The position numbers and the translations under genes were made by a program. Of a stretch of DNA of 9,736 nt, positions 1-5,617 are shown one piece after another. The notes under the pieces are model-generated. The model saw only the letters and a list, made by a program, of their open reading frames with translations. It did not search any database and was not told where the DNA came from. The DNA lies in the NCBI GenBank assembly GCA_035948855.1, contig DASZIT010000089.1, positions 1 to 9,736 on the forward strand, in the 5' to 3' direction. This DNA is from DASZIT01 sp035948855. GTDB taxonomy: Bacteria; Actinomycetota; Acidimicrobiia; Acidimicrobiales; RAAP-2. Each line of letters begins with the position of its first letter. Within the stretch, counting starts at the first letter, position 1.

Positions 1-301
1 CGAAGGCGGTCACCGATTCGGAGCCGTCGGCCGGCACCGACGCGGCGTTCTCCGATTCATGGGCGTCGGCCAGGTCCCCCAGGAACGACAGCGGCGACCG
101 CACCGCCTGGGCGATCTTGTCGGTCGACGGCAGGTCGGGGAACGACCCCCGGACGTCGGTCTCCAGCCGTTGCCGGAACTTGCGGAAGTCCCCCCACAGC
201 CCCCCGATCTGCTTGGCCACCTTGGGCAGCTTGTCCGGCCCGAGGACCACCAGGGCGACCACCAGGATGACCAGGATCTTGGCGGGACTGAGGAATGTCA
301 C
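1..301 (-). CDS. tatB: Sec-independent (twin-arginine) translocase subunit TatB, N-terminal part
   Basis: This gene runs off the left edge of the window, leaving the first 100 residues. The protein starts MTFLSPAKILVILVVALVVL, a single N-terminal membrane helix, followed by a GPDKLPK hinge and an amphipathic helix (about residues 23-48, rich in Lys and Arg). The short helix, Gly-Pro hinge and amphipathic helix are the TatA/TatB fold, and the GPxxLP hinge with a longer charged tail favours TatB. TatB works with TatC as the receptor for folded proteins carrying twin-arginine signals. I chose the GTG at 301 because a GAGG-like ribosome site lies just upstream and the membrane helix follows at once. 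It lies 23 nt downstream of tatA in the same direction, so the two are probably one operon. TatC is not in view. A second TatA-like protein is the alternative. Confidence 0.85.
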   Translation of the reverse strand, partial: MTFLSPAKILVILVVALVVLGPDKLPKVAKQIGGLWGDFRKFRQRLETDVRGSFPDLPSTDKIAQAVRSPLSFLGDLADAHESENAASVPADGSESVTAF

Positions 302-324
302 TGTCGCCTCGTTCCCATGACGAC

Positions 325-609
325 CTAGGACGCACTGTGGACCGAGGCTGGATCAATGGACTCGACCACCACCACGGTCTGTGCCGGCGCGTGAACGGCA
401 GAAGGAGAAGGGGACGCCGCGGCTACCTGGGCGCCTGGGCCATCTTCGGCGGCGCCGTGGTCCACCCCCTTCTTGAATTCCTTCTGCGCCGAGCCCAGCG
501 AGCGAGCCAACTTGGGAATCTGCGTGGATCCGAACAAGACCAACACCACCACGATGAGGACAATGATCCCGTCTACGCCGAATATCTCTGCTGGTGAGCT
601 GAAGTGCAC
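325..609 (-). CDS. tatA: Sec-independent (twin-arginine) translocase subunit TatA
   Basis: A 94-residue protein. Residues 12-26 form one very hydrophobic membrane helix, followed by the hinge FGSTQIPKLARSLG and an amphipathic helix ending EFKKG near residue 48. This is the classic TatA signature (FG..xxP.LARSLG..xxEFKKG). The remaining 45 residues are a low-complexity Ala/Pro/Ser tail. TatA multimers form the membrane-deforming element through which folded Tat substrates cross. I chose the GTG at 609 because a GGAG site sits 8 nt upstream; the same frame is open for 15 codons further but without a convincing start. The likely substrates are the two ferritin-like proteins encoded 3-5 kb away, which carry twin-arginine signals. 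A sigma-K-like promoter (643-669) lies 33 nt upstream. Confidence 0.93.
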   Translation of the reverse strand: MHFSSPAEIFGVDGIIVLIVVVLVLFGSTQIPKLARSLGSAQKEFKKGVDHGAAEDGPGAQVAAASPSPSAVHAPAQTVVVVESIDPASVHSAS

Positions 610-642
610 TGTGGTGTCTCCGTTTCGTCCTGGTCCCTGCCT

Positions 643-669
643 CTTCGTTGCCAACGGACACTTGGATGA
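643..669 (-). promoter_or_regulatory. Candidate SigK-like ECF promoter for tatAB
   Basis: On the minus strand this reads TCATCC (669-664), 15 nt, ACGAAG (648-643). It matches the pattern shared with four other units in the window. It lies in the 85-nt gap between the upstream membrane-protein gene and tatA. Initiation about 7 nt after the -10 would leave a leader of roughly 27 nt that contains the GGAG ribosome site of tatA. The motif is seen directly; its use by the neighbouring sigma factor is inferred. Confidence 0.55.
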
Positions 670-694
670 AGGACACGAGTACGAGGAAGGTAGC

Positions 695-1660
695 TCACGT
701 CATAGTTCGAAACCGAAGATGCGGCTCAGGCCGAACCCGGAGGGACGTCTCGCGTCGCGAGCTCGGCCAGGCCGCCAGCGCCAAGAGGACCATCATCGGC
801 CCGAGATTGAGATCGGTGGCGTCAGTGGTGAATATCCCGCCCAACTGCTGAAACACAACCCAGTAGAAGAGCGAGAGCGCGATCCCAAGGCCGAGCCACG
901 CCCGTTGACGAACGCGATCAAGTAGCCAGCCCACGCCGATGGCCAGCTCCAGGGCCGCCAGCACGAAGGTCACGGTCAGGGCGTGATCGGCGCTGACTCC
1001 GGAGAACCACGAATTGGTATAGGCCAACCAGCCCGGCGAAGGGCTGGCGAGTTGCGACAGGTTGGCCCGCAGGACTTGCCCAGCCGGATAGACGAACGGG
1101 ATATGGAGGAAGGCCGCTCCCACCCAGAGCAGTATCCATGTGAGTCCCCATGCCCGGCGGTCGACATCGGGGCGATCCGGTCGAGGCCAGGCCAGACCGC
1201 CGATCAGCCCATAGAGAACGGCGGCTCCCGGCGCCCCGGCGCCCATGAGTGCGAATCCGGTCGGCAATACTCCGAAACCCTCGCCCAACCACCAGATGAC
1301 TGCGGCCCATACGAACGAGACACCGAGCGCCGTCCGGGTGCATCTTCCGCTGACCAGACTGACCCCGATGGCCGCCTGGATGAGGATGCTTGCCAAGTTC
1401 CACCAGGCCCAATGGGCGACAAATGGATTGATGCCGGCAAAGATCGACCGATTGACCCATTGCGGTGCCCCCATGACCGATTGGGCCAGGGTTCCCAACG
1501 GATAGTCGCGGGTGAACTTCTCGCCCTCAGCCTGAAGTCCGGCGTCGACGAGCCAGAGGATTCCGAGCGCGATCTGTAGCCCCCGCCGCCCGATCAGCCG
1601 ACGCTCCACCCACTGTCCATCTCGTGCAATGTTGTCTTTCATCATCCTCTTGCCGTTCAT
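695..1660 (-). CDS. Multi-pass integral membrane protein of unknown function
   Basis: A 321-residue protein with about seven to eight hydrophobic segments, for example near residues 27-40, 88-105, 112-128, 140-155, 172-190, 230-250 and 258-275. It begins with a charged cytoplasmic stretch. Recognisable local features are LGILWLVDAGLQ at the first helix, WWLGEGFGVL in the middle and HIPFVYPAGQ before a later helix. It loosely resembles DoxX-like or other unnamed actinobacterial membrane proteins; I cannot assign a reaction. ATG 1660 is the first reasonable start. ATGs at 1645 and 1642 follow a closer AAGAGG and are also possible. The frame stays open upstream to 2044, but that stretch is antisense-like shadow of the preceding gene. 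It starts 47 nt after the preceding membrane-protein gene and probably shares its transcript. Confidence 0.75.
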   Translation of the reverse strand: MNGKRMMKDNIARDGQWVERRLIGRRGLQIALGILWLVDAGLQAEGEKFTRDYPLGTLAQSVMGAPQWVNRSIFAGINPFVAHWAWWNLASILIQAAIGVSLVSGRCTRTALGVSFVWAAVIWWLGEGFGVLPTGFALMGAGAPGAAVLYGLIGGLAWPRPDRPDVDRRAWGLTWILLWVGAAFLHIPFVYPAGQVLRANLSQLASPSPGWLAYTNSWFSGVSADHALTVTFVLAALELAIGVGWLLDRVRQRAWLGLGIALSLFYWVVFQQLGGIFTTDATDLNLGPMMVLLALAAWPSSRRETSLRVRPEPHLRFRTMT

Positions 1661-1707
1661 CGCAAATCCGGACGGTTCGACGTTCGTTGGTGACAGCCAG
1701 AGGAGCG

Positions 1708-2208
1708 TCAGCCGACTCCGGGCCAAGCGGGACGGCGGTGCGCGGATTTGCGCTGCCGGGCCACCGTGAGAACGGCCGCACCAACCAGGACGGCAAAGGC
1801 ACCCGCCTCGAAAATGAGGGACAGGGTGGCATAGGGAGCGCTCAGACTGTCCCGGAAGCCGAACAGGCCGACGTTGACCGACAGCAGCAAGCCGCCAATG
1901 GTGCCGATGGCAAAGAGAGCACCACCGACGAGAACCACCAGGTGACGGGAGACAGCAACGGTGATGGCCAGGACGATCCCGACGATCCCCTGGATCAAGA
2001 AGAGGGGGCCAATGGTGGGGATGTGTTGGTAGCCCTGGGACCACAGGTGTAGGTGGATGATGGCCGAGAGGACCAAGAGGAGAGCGCCAATCCAGGCCAG
2101 CGCACTCACGACTGTTCCCGGCGTGGTCATCAATCCGGACAATCGCGCCCGGGCGCCCGCCGTTCGTCTATCGATTGCCCGGCTACGAGTGAGTGGACCC
2201 AGGTGCAT
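1708..2208 (-). CDS. Small four-helix integral membrane protein, unknown function
   Basis: A 166-residue protein with four predicted membrane helices (about residues 32-55, 66-85, 90-112 and 125-150). A conserved-looking motif, IHLHLWSQGYQHIPTIG, spans the end of helix 1 and the following loop. It holds three histidines in a short space and could bind a metal or haem, but nothing proves this. The tail is basic and very likely cytoplasmic. I chose ATG 2208 because a sigma-K-like -10 ends exactly 7 nt upstream, the same spacing as for the diiron gene, which suggests a leaderless message. The alternative is ATG 2130, which gives 140 residues starting MTTPG directly before helix 1 but has no ribosome site either. 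I do not recognise a named family. Confidence 0.7.
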   Translation of the reverse strand: MHLGPLTRSRAIDRRTAGARARLSGLMTTPGTVVSALAWIGALLLVLSAIIHLHLWSQGYQHIPTIGPLFLIQGIVGIVLAITVAVSRHLVVLVGGALFAIGTIGGLLLSVNVGLFGFRDSLSAPYATLSLIFEAGAFAVLVGAAVLTVARQRKSAHRRPAWPGVG

Positions 2209-2215
2209 GTCTGGT

Positions 2216-2243
2216 ATCCGGAGCCGAGTGTGGGCTCAGATGA
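2216..2243 (-). promoter_or_regulatory. Degenerate SigK-like ECF promoter for the membrane-protein pair
   Basis: On the minus strand: TCATCT (2243-2238), 16 nt, CCGGAT (2221-2216), then 7 nt to ATG 2208. Each box differs by one base from the pattern shared by the other four sites. The -10 and what follows (CCGGATACCAGACATG) is strikingly like the same region of the diiron gene (ACGAATACCAGCCATG), which argues that the match is not accidental. Confidence 0.42.
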
Positions 2244-2255
2244 CGATTCGACACC

Positions 2256-2280
2256 ATCTGCCGGCAGTGGTCTGCCAGAT
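2256..2280 (-). terminator. Possible weak hairpin at the end of the diiron gene
   Basis: Arms 2256-2260 plus 2264-2267 pair with 2272-2280, with a 3-nt bulge (2261-2263) and a TGGT loop. It starts on the last base of the stop codon of the diiron gene. There is no T-run, so it would be a partial or attenuating terminator at best. The downstream membrane-protein genes may therefore receive some read-through as well as having their own promoter. Confidence 0.3.
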
Positions 2281-3062
2281 CATGCAGCCAGGGACACCGC
2301 GCCCCGCATCAGGTCGAGGCCTTCGAGACCCGGGAGCCGGTCGACTCGTCGGTCGATCCGCTCCGCCATCACCCGGCCCTCGCCGCCACCGAACAGATAG
2401 GTGCTGACGAACTTGACCTCCGCGTCGGGCATGACTCCGCTGCCGACCGGTGCCCAGTACCGTCGCAGCGCCCATCGGGTGAGGCGCTGGGCGGCCCGGC
2501 TGTCTGATAAACGGTCCTTGGCCTGGGAGACGTAGAAGTCGATGTGGCGTCCCTCCTGTTTCATGATGCGGCGCAAGAGGTCGGAGAGGACGGGATGCTC
2601 GGCCAGCTTGGCCAGGCGGGCATAGCCCGCCTGGGTGGTCCACTCGTTGACCGCTCCCCAAGTCATGTGGACGGCGGTGAGGTGCGGGGTGAGAGCCGAC
2701 GCCAATTGGAAGGTAAGTGGTCGCCAGGCGTCTCGCTTTGGAAGGCGATGACGGAGGGCGGCAATCCGCCCGCTCCCGGCTTGTTCCCCGTGGGCGGCCA
2801 ACACGTTGGCGATGGCCTCGCCGTGCCAGTACTCCTCATAGTTCCAAAACGTCAGAAATGAGGTGACGTCGGGATCGCGATGGGCCCGGGTGACCAGGAT
2901 GTCTCTGAGATAGCAGACGGTGTGGTTCTCGATGTCGTGCATATAGCGGAGACAGCGCAAGACATCCGGGTCCAGGGGTTGGTCTCTGAAGGCGCTGAAG
3001 TCAATGTCCGCGACCTCGAGTTTTCCGGAGATATCACGGTAGGTGTCGATATCGAAGCTCAT
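2280..3062 (-). CDS. Ferritin-like diiron protein (cytosolic, oxidase/desaturase-type fold)
   Basis: A 260-residue protein without a signal peptide. It carries a full four-helix-bundle diiron ligand set: Glu45 (in DIENH), Glu77-x-x-His80 (in EEYWH), Glu140 (in NEW) and Glu170-x-x-His173 (in EGRHIDFY). The E, ExxH, E, ExxH arrangement is that of the ferritin-like superfamily that includes acyl-ACP desaturases and related oxygenases. The substrate cannot be read from the sequence; iron-dependent oxidation or peroxide handling would fit. I chose ATG 3062 because a very good sigma-K-like promoter ends 7 nt upstream, implying a leaderless message. A TTG at 3101 would add 13 residues but lies upstream of the -35 box. 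The gene is separated from the exported ferritin-like pair by a strong terminator, so it is its own unit. Confidence 0.85.
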   Translation of the reverse strand: MSFDIDTYRDISGKLEVADIDFSAFRDQPLDPDVLRCLRYMHDIENHTVCYLRDILVTRAHRDPDVTSFLTFWNYEEYWHGEAIANVLAAHGEQAGSGRIAALRHRLPKRDAWRPLTFQLASALTPHLTAVHMTWGAVNEWTTQAGYARLAKLAEHPVLSDLLRRIMKQEGRHIDFYVSQAKDRLSDSRAAQRLTRWALRRYWAPVGSGVMPDAEVKFVSTYLFGGGEGRVMAERIDRRVDRLPGLEGLDLMRGAVSLAA

Positions 3063-3069
3063 GGCTGGT

Positions 3070-3097
3070 ATTCGTCGCCGGGCGATCGCCCGGATGG
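3070..3097 (-). promoter_or_regulatory. SigK-like ECF promoter of the diiron gene
   Basis: On the minus strand: CCATCC (3097-3092), 16 nt, ACGAAT (3075-3070), then 7 nt to ATG 3062. This is the best match in the window to the remembered mycobacterial SigK consensus (CCATCC, 16-17 nt, CCGAAT): all six -35 bases and five of six -10 bases. The spacer is almost completely filled by a perfect palindrome, listed separately. Confidence 0.62.
3078..3093. promoter_or_regulatory. Perfect 16-bp palindrome in the promoter spacer (possible operator)
   Basis: CCGGGCGATCGCCCGG is identical on both strands. It sits between the -35 and -10 boxes of the diiron-gene promoter, overlapping the last two -35 bases. 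A repressor bound here would block the promoter; a MerR-like activator, which acts on promoter spacers, is also conceivable. A chance GC-rich palindrome cannot be excluded. Confidence 0.4.
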
Positions 3098-3185
3098 CCA
3101 AAATCAGCTGAGCTGGAACGCCGGAGGCCGAATCGGCCGACGGGCGGCGATGTCACCCATGCGAGAAGTTTAGATGGGCTGACGC

Positions 3186-3218
3186 GGCAATGGCCGGCTC
3201 CGAGAGCCGGCCATTGCC
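3186..3218 (-). terminator. Strong hairpin terminator after the ferritin-like operon
   Basis: A perfect 15-bp stem (3186-3200 against 3204-3218) closes a 3-nt loop. It lies 53 nt past the stop codon of the second ferritin-like gene. No T-run follows on the minus strand, as is common for actinobacterial I-shaped terminators. It separates the cupredoxin-ferritin operon from the diiron gene. The symmetric stem has no gene entering from the plus strand. Confidence 0.72.
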
Positions 3219-3271
3219 ATTGCCCACGATACGAATGCGGGGGTTTCGCCTCGTGGAGGTCGGTGCCAGCG

Positions 3272-4048
3272 TCAGCCCGAGTAGTCGCCCGGACCCCGGG
3301 CGCCGGTCAATGGGCTGAATGCGTCCGGAACCGGGTACTGGCCCAGAGCGAAGTTGAGAATGGCGATGTGCTGCATCTCCACCGGTTGGATGCTGGCTGC
3401 CACCTTCACCGACGAGTCGGCCGTCACCACTGAGATGCCGTTCTGATAGGTGGCGGCGGCGATGCCCTCCAACATGAGCGCCAGCTGGGCGGCGCCGACC
3501 ACATCGGTCACTTTGGCGAATGCCGCGTTGACCGTTGGGACCAACGCCGGATCGGGCACCGTGACCGCCGAGTGGCCGGCCGCCACGATGGCCGAGTTCC
3601 AAGCCGAAGCGTGCTGGGCGTGCTGGCCCTTGGCGGTGGTGACGAAGGTGGCGACCGCGGGTGGAACCGTCCCGAGCTTGTTCTGGCCCGCGGCGGTGAG
3701 TACGTCACCGTAGGCGGCAACTGCGAGGTTCTCAAGGCTGGCGGCCAGTGCGGCGATGGCCAAGTCACCGGTCAGTTTGCCGGTCTTGGTCGCACCGGTG
3801 GTAGTGGTCGAACCCGATGAACTCGACCCAGACCCGCAGGCGGCCAACACCGCGCCGCCGGCCACCGCCCCGGCGCCGATGAGGAACCCCCTGCGGCTGG
3901 TGCGGATCTTGTCGGTCCATTCCCCGAGGGCCTCCCGGATGGCCGGCATGCTGACGTCGTTGTGGATCTGGTCGAGGTCGCTGGTCATCACAGTGAGCTC
4001 GTGCTCGGAGATGGCCATGACCCCTGGAGTCTGGTTGCGGTGCTTCAT
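3272..4048 (-). CDS. Ferritin-like domain lipoprotein with a twin-arginine signal
   Basis: A 258-residue protein. After about 50 polar residues comes TSRRGFLIGAG (Arg52, Arg53), a hydrophobic run and the lipobox LAAC (Cys71). It should therefore be exported folded by Tat and anchored by lipid at the outer face of the membrane. A Ser/Gly/Thr linker (72-90) precedes a ferritin-like helical domain (95-235). Putative metal ligands are Glu106, His143-x-x-His146, Glu194 and Glu224-x-x-His227. The second pair is HxxH where the usual ferritin-like pattern has ExxH. The family resembles the Ferritin_2 group; its reaction is unknown, and iron storage or oxidation is a guess. Its ATG overlaps the stop of the upstream paralogue by one base (TAATG) with AAGGAG upstream, so the two are translationally coupled. 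Confidence 0.88.
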   Translation of the reverse strand: MKHRNQTPGVMAISEHELTVMTSDLDQIHNDVSMPAIREALGEWTDKIRTSRRGFLIGAGAVAGGAVLAACGSGSSSSGSTTTTGATKTGKLTGDLAIAALAASLENLAVAAYGDVLTAAGQNKLGTVPPAVATFVTTAKGQHAQHASAWNSAIVAAGHSAVTVPDPALVPTVNAAFAKVTDVVGAAQLALMLEGIAAATYQNGISVVTADSSVKVAASIQPVEMQHIAILNFALGQYPVPDAFSPLTGARGPGDYSG

Positions 4049-4947
4049 TACATTGCTCCTTCGGTGGCCGGACGGGCCTGGTCGGTCGGGTAGAACGCTT
4101 GGGGGAAGCCGACCGAACCGGCGGCGGCCGGCAGGTTGGCCACGTTCCCGGCGGCGAGGGTGATGAGCTGGGGTGCATTGGCGTTCAGCAACGCCTGGAC
4201 GGCCAGCAATACGGCGGCGTGCTGGGCCTCGACGCCCATGATCGACGCGGTGACCTTCTTGGCATTGGCATCGGAGAGCGCGGCCACATCGGCCACGTAG
4301 GTCTCCGCCGCCCCTTGCTCGAGCTCGAGAGCCAGGGCCACCACCGGGCCGGGGCCGGTGAGACCGGGTTTGGCCGCATTGACCACGTTCAGTAGCGCCG
4401 GGTCGGGATTGGTCTGGGCCTTGCCGCCAAGGGTGGTCACCGCGGCGTTGAATGCGGTCAGGTGCTGTTGATGCTGCTGCATGGTGGTGGTGGAGAACGC
4501 CTTGACGACCGGATTGGCCGAGTCCCCGCCGATAAAGGGCAACGTCAGCGCGGTTTGGTAGGTGGCCACCGCCAACGCCTCGATGGAAGCCGCCGTCTGG
4601 AGGATCTGGACGTCAGTGGCCGATGCCGCGAAAGCGGGTGAGGCGAACACCCCCTGGAGGGCAGCGCCGACGCCAGCCGCCGCCAACAGGCCACCGCCGA
4701 ATGCCGCACCGGTGAACAGACGGGAGCGGCGAGCTGCCTCGTATCGGGACTCGTCGAGATCGACCTGGCCATGCGCCCGGGCTTCAAAGCCGGTTTCGAC
4801 CATTTCATCCAGTGACGTGGCGGTGGCGACCATGGCGTCGCGGTGGATGTCTTGCGACTCCTCGATCAACGCACCCATGGCGCCGGGGTCGACGTCGGGA
4901 GCATCCTCCTCCTGCGCCATGCGGCCTTCCTTCAGCCGTCCTCTCAT
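4048..4947 (-). CDS. Ferritin-like domain protein, exported with a twin-arginine signal
   Basis: A 299-residue protein, paralogous to the next gene. A long acidic N-terminus (about 70 residues) precedes ARRSRLF (Arg73, Arg74), a hydrophobic segment (79-100) and a signal-peptidase I site (AFA, cut after about residue 107). It has no lipobox, so it should be released, not anchored. The ferritin-like domain holds Glu123, His159-x-x-His162, Glu210 and Glu240-x-x-His243, again with HxxH in place of the first ExxH. The start at 4947 is secure: AGGAGGT lies 5 nt upstream. The N-terminal arms of both paralogues share an IHxD motif (residues 34-37 here, 28-31 in the partner). It lies 76 nt downstream of the cupredoxin gene with no promoter motif between, so it is probably transcribed with it. 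Confidence 0.86.
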   Translation of the reverse strand: MRGRLKEGRMAQEEDAPDVDPGAMGALIEESQDIHRDAMVATATSLDEMVETGFEARAHGQVDLDESRYEAARRSRLFTGAAFGGGLLAAAGVGAALQGVFASPAFAASATDVQILQTAASIEALAVATYQTALTLPFIGGDSANPVVKAFSTTTMQQHQQHLTAFNAAVTTLGGKAQTNPDPALLNVVNAAKPGLTGPGPVVALALELEQGAAETYVADVAALSDANAKKVTASIMGVEAQHAAVLLAVQALLNANAPQLITLAAGNVANLPAAAGSVGFPQAFYPTDQARPATEGAM

Positions 4948-4959
4948 ATCTACCTCCTG

Positions 4960-4977
4960 TTTTGGTTTTGGTTTTCG
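4960..4977. repeat. Three tandem 6-bp units in the ferritin operon leader
   Basis: On the plus strand the units are TTTTGG, TTTTGG and TTTTCG; on the coding strand this gives a C/A-rich unstructured run ending two bases before the AGGAGGT ribosome site of the 4947 gene. It is the most AT-rich patch of the operon. Keeping the ribosome site free of structure is a plausible role; a regulator site is the alternative. Confidence 0.5.
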
Positions 4978-5023
4978 GTGTTGCTTCGGTGAGGCGGCAA
5001 GCAGATCGTTCCCACTTGGTCGG

Positions 5024-5461
5024 TTACGAGACGGTGAGGGTTCCGGTCATGTACTGATGGATTGTGCAGATGTAGGGGTAACTTCCCGCTCTGTTCGGAG
5101 CCGTGAACGTCTTGGATTGACCGGCTTGGATGTCTCCGGTATCGAAGCCGCCGGATTTACTCGTCAGGGTGTGGGCAACGCTGTCGTCGTTGGTGACGGT
5201 CACCGACGCCCCGGGGGCGACGGTCAGGCTGCTCGGTGAAAAGGCGAAGTTCTTGATGGTGATGGCTTGGCCGGCGCCGCCCGGTGACCCCGATCCCGGG
5301 TGGGTGGAACTCGAGGTTGTGCTGCCGCTGGACGAGCACGCCGCCAGCGCGATGGCCGCGGCGAACACACTCACGATCGCCCCTCGACGAACGGATCGGA
5401 AGGACGGGGTCGTCATGTGACGCGGGGTTGGACGATCGAAGAGAGCGGGAATGTGGGGCAT
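5024..5461 (-). CDS. Cupredoxin (amicyanin/plastocyanin-like) lipoprotein
   Basis: A 145-residue small blue copper protein. The signal peptide ends in the lipobox LAAC (Cys42), followed by a Ser/Thr/Gly linker (43-66) and a single cupredoxin domain (67-145). Type 1 copper ligands are His97 (in VAHTL) and Cys132-x-x-His135-x-x-Met138 (in YICTIHQYM), the close spacing typical of amicyanin-like proteins. It should sit on the outer face of the membrane and carry single electrons or bind copper. Start choice is uncertain. ATG 5461 lies 7 nt after a sigma-K-like -10 and would be leaderless. ATG 5416 gives a more typical 27-residue lipoprotein signal (MTTPSFRSVRRGAIVS) but has no ribosome site. The gene heads the operon with the two ferritin-like proteins and faces away from the sigma gene. 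Confidence 0.87.
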   Translation of the reverse strand: MPHIPALFDRPTPRHMTTPSFRSVRRGAIVSVFAAAIALAACSSSGSTTSSSTHPGSGSPGGAGQAITIKNFAFSPSSLTVAPGASVTVTNDDSVAHTLTSKSGGFDTGDIQAGQSKTFTAPNRAGSYPYICTIHQYMTGTLTVS

Positions 5462-5468
5462 GCTGTCG

Positions 5469-5495
5469 GTTCGGAGCCGCGCCCACTTCGGATGT
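5469..5495 (-). promoter_or_regulatory. SigK-like ECF promoter of the cupredoxin-ferritin operon
   Basis: On the minus strand: ACATCC (5495-5490), 15 nt, CCGAAC (5474-5469), then 7 nt to ATG 5461. Same pattern and same promoter-to-ATG distance as the diiron gene. No other promoter-like site of this type is present before the ferritin-like genes. Confidence 0.55.
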
Positions 5496-5574
5496 ATGGC
5501 GAATTGAGATTGGCGGCTCCGGTCCCGCGGTTGAGGTCCGAAGGGGTCAACCTGGGTAAAATTTGCAACTGCAG

Positions 5575-5602
5575 TCATCCAGAAGGGGGACTGGTGACGA
5601 AC
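5575..5602 (+). promoter_or_regulatory. SigK-like ECF promoter of the sigma/anti-sigma operon (autoregulation)
   Basis: TCATCC (5575-5580), 16 nt, ACGAAC (5597-5602), then 11 nt to ATG 5614. It is the only plus-strand copy of the motif I found, and it directly precedes the sigma gene, as expected if the sigma factor drives its own operon. A second, constitutive promoter may lie upstream: TAAAAT at about 5557 resembles a housekeeping -10, but its -35 partner is poorly spaced. Confidence 0.52.
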
Positions 5603-5617
5603 AGGTGGTCGAGATGA
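5594..5617 (+). other. Possible 7-codon leader peptide coupled to the sigma gene
   Basis: GTG 5594 opens the frame MTNRWSR and stops at TGA 5615-5617, which overlaps the ATG of the sigma gene (ATGA). AAGGGGG a few bases upstream is the best Shine-Dalgarno-like site in the region. If the message starts upstream (for example from the TAAAAT element) ribosomes could translate this and reinitiate on the sigma gene. If the message starts from the ECF promoter the peptide would not be made, because the two overlap. Confidence 0.25.

Noticed and set aside
1661..2044. In-frame N-terminal extension of the 695-1660 membrane protein to 449 residues
   Set aside because: The added stretch is proline/arginine-rich with no membrane helices and overlaps the well-supported small membrane protein gene in another frame on the same strand.
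3126..3138. Short palindrome GGCCGA-A-TCGGCC upstream of the diiron gene
   Set aside because: A 13-bp GC-rich palindrome is easy to get by chance here and it lies outside the predicted promoter.
4562..5239. A 225-residue plus-strand frame opposite the ferritin-like and cupredoxin genes
   Set aside because: It crosses two supported minus-strand genes with clear export signals and metal ligands, and has no motif of its own.
5515..5543. GGCTCC, 17 nt, CCGAAG as the sigma-gene promoter
   Set aside because: Only three of six -35 bases agree and the spacing differs; the site at 5575-5602 fits the shared pattern much better.
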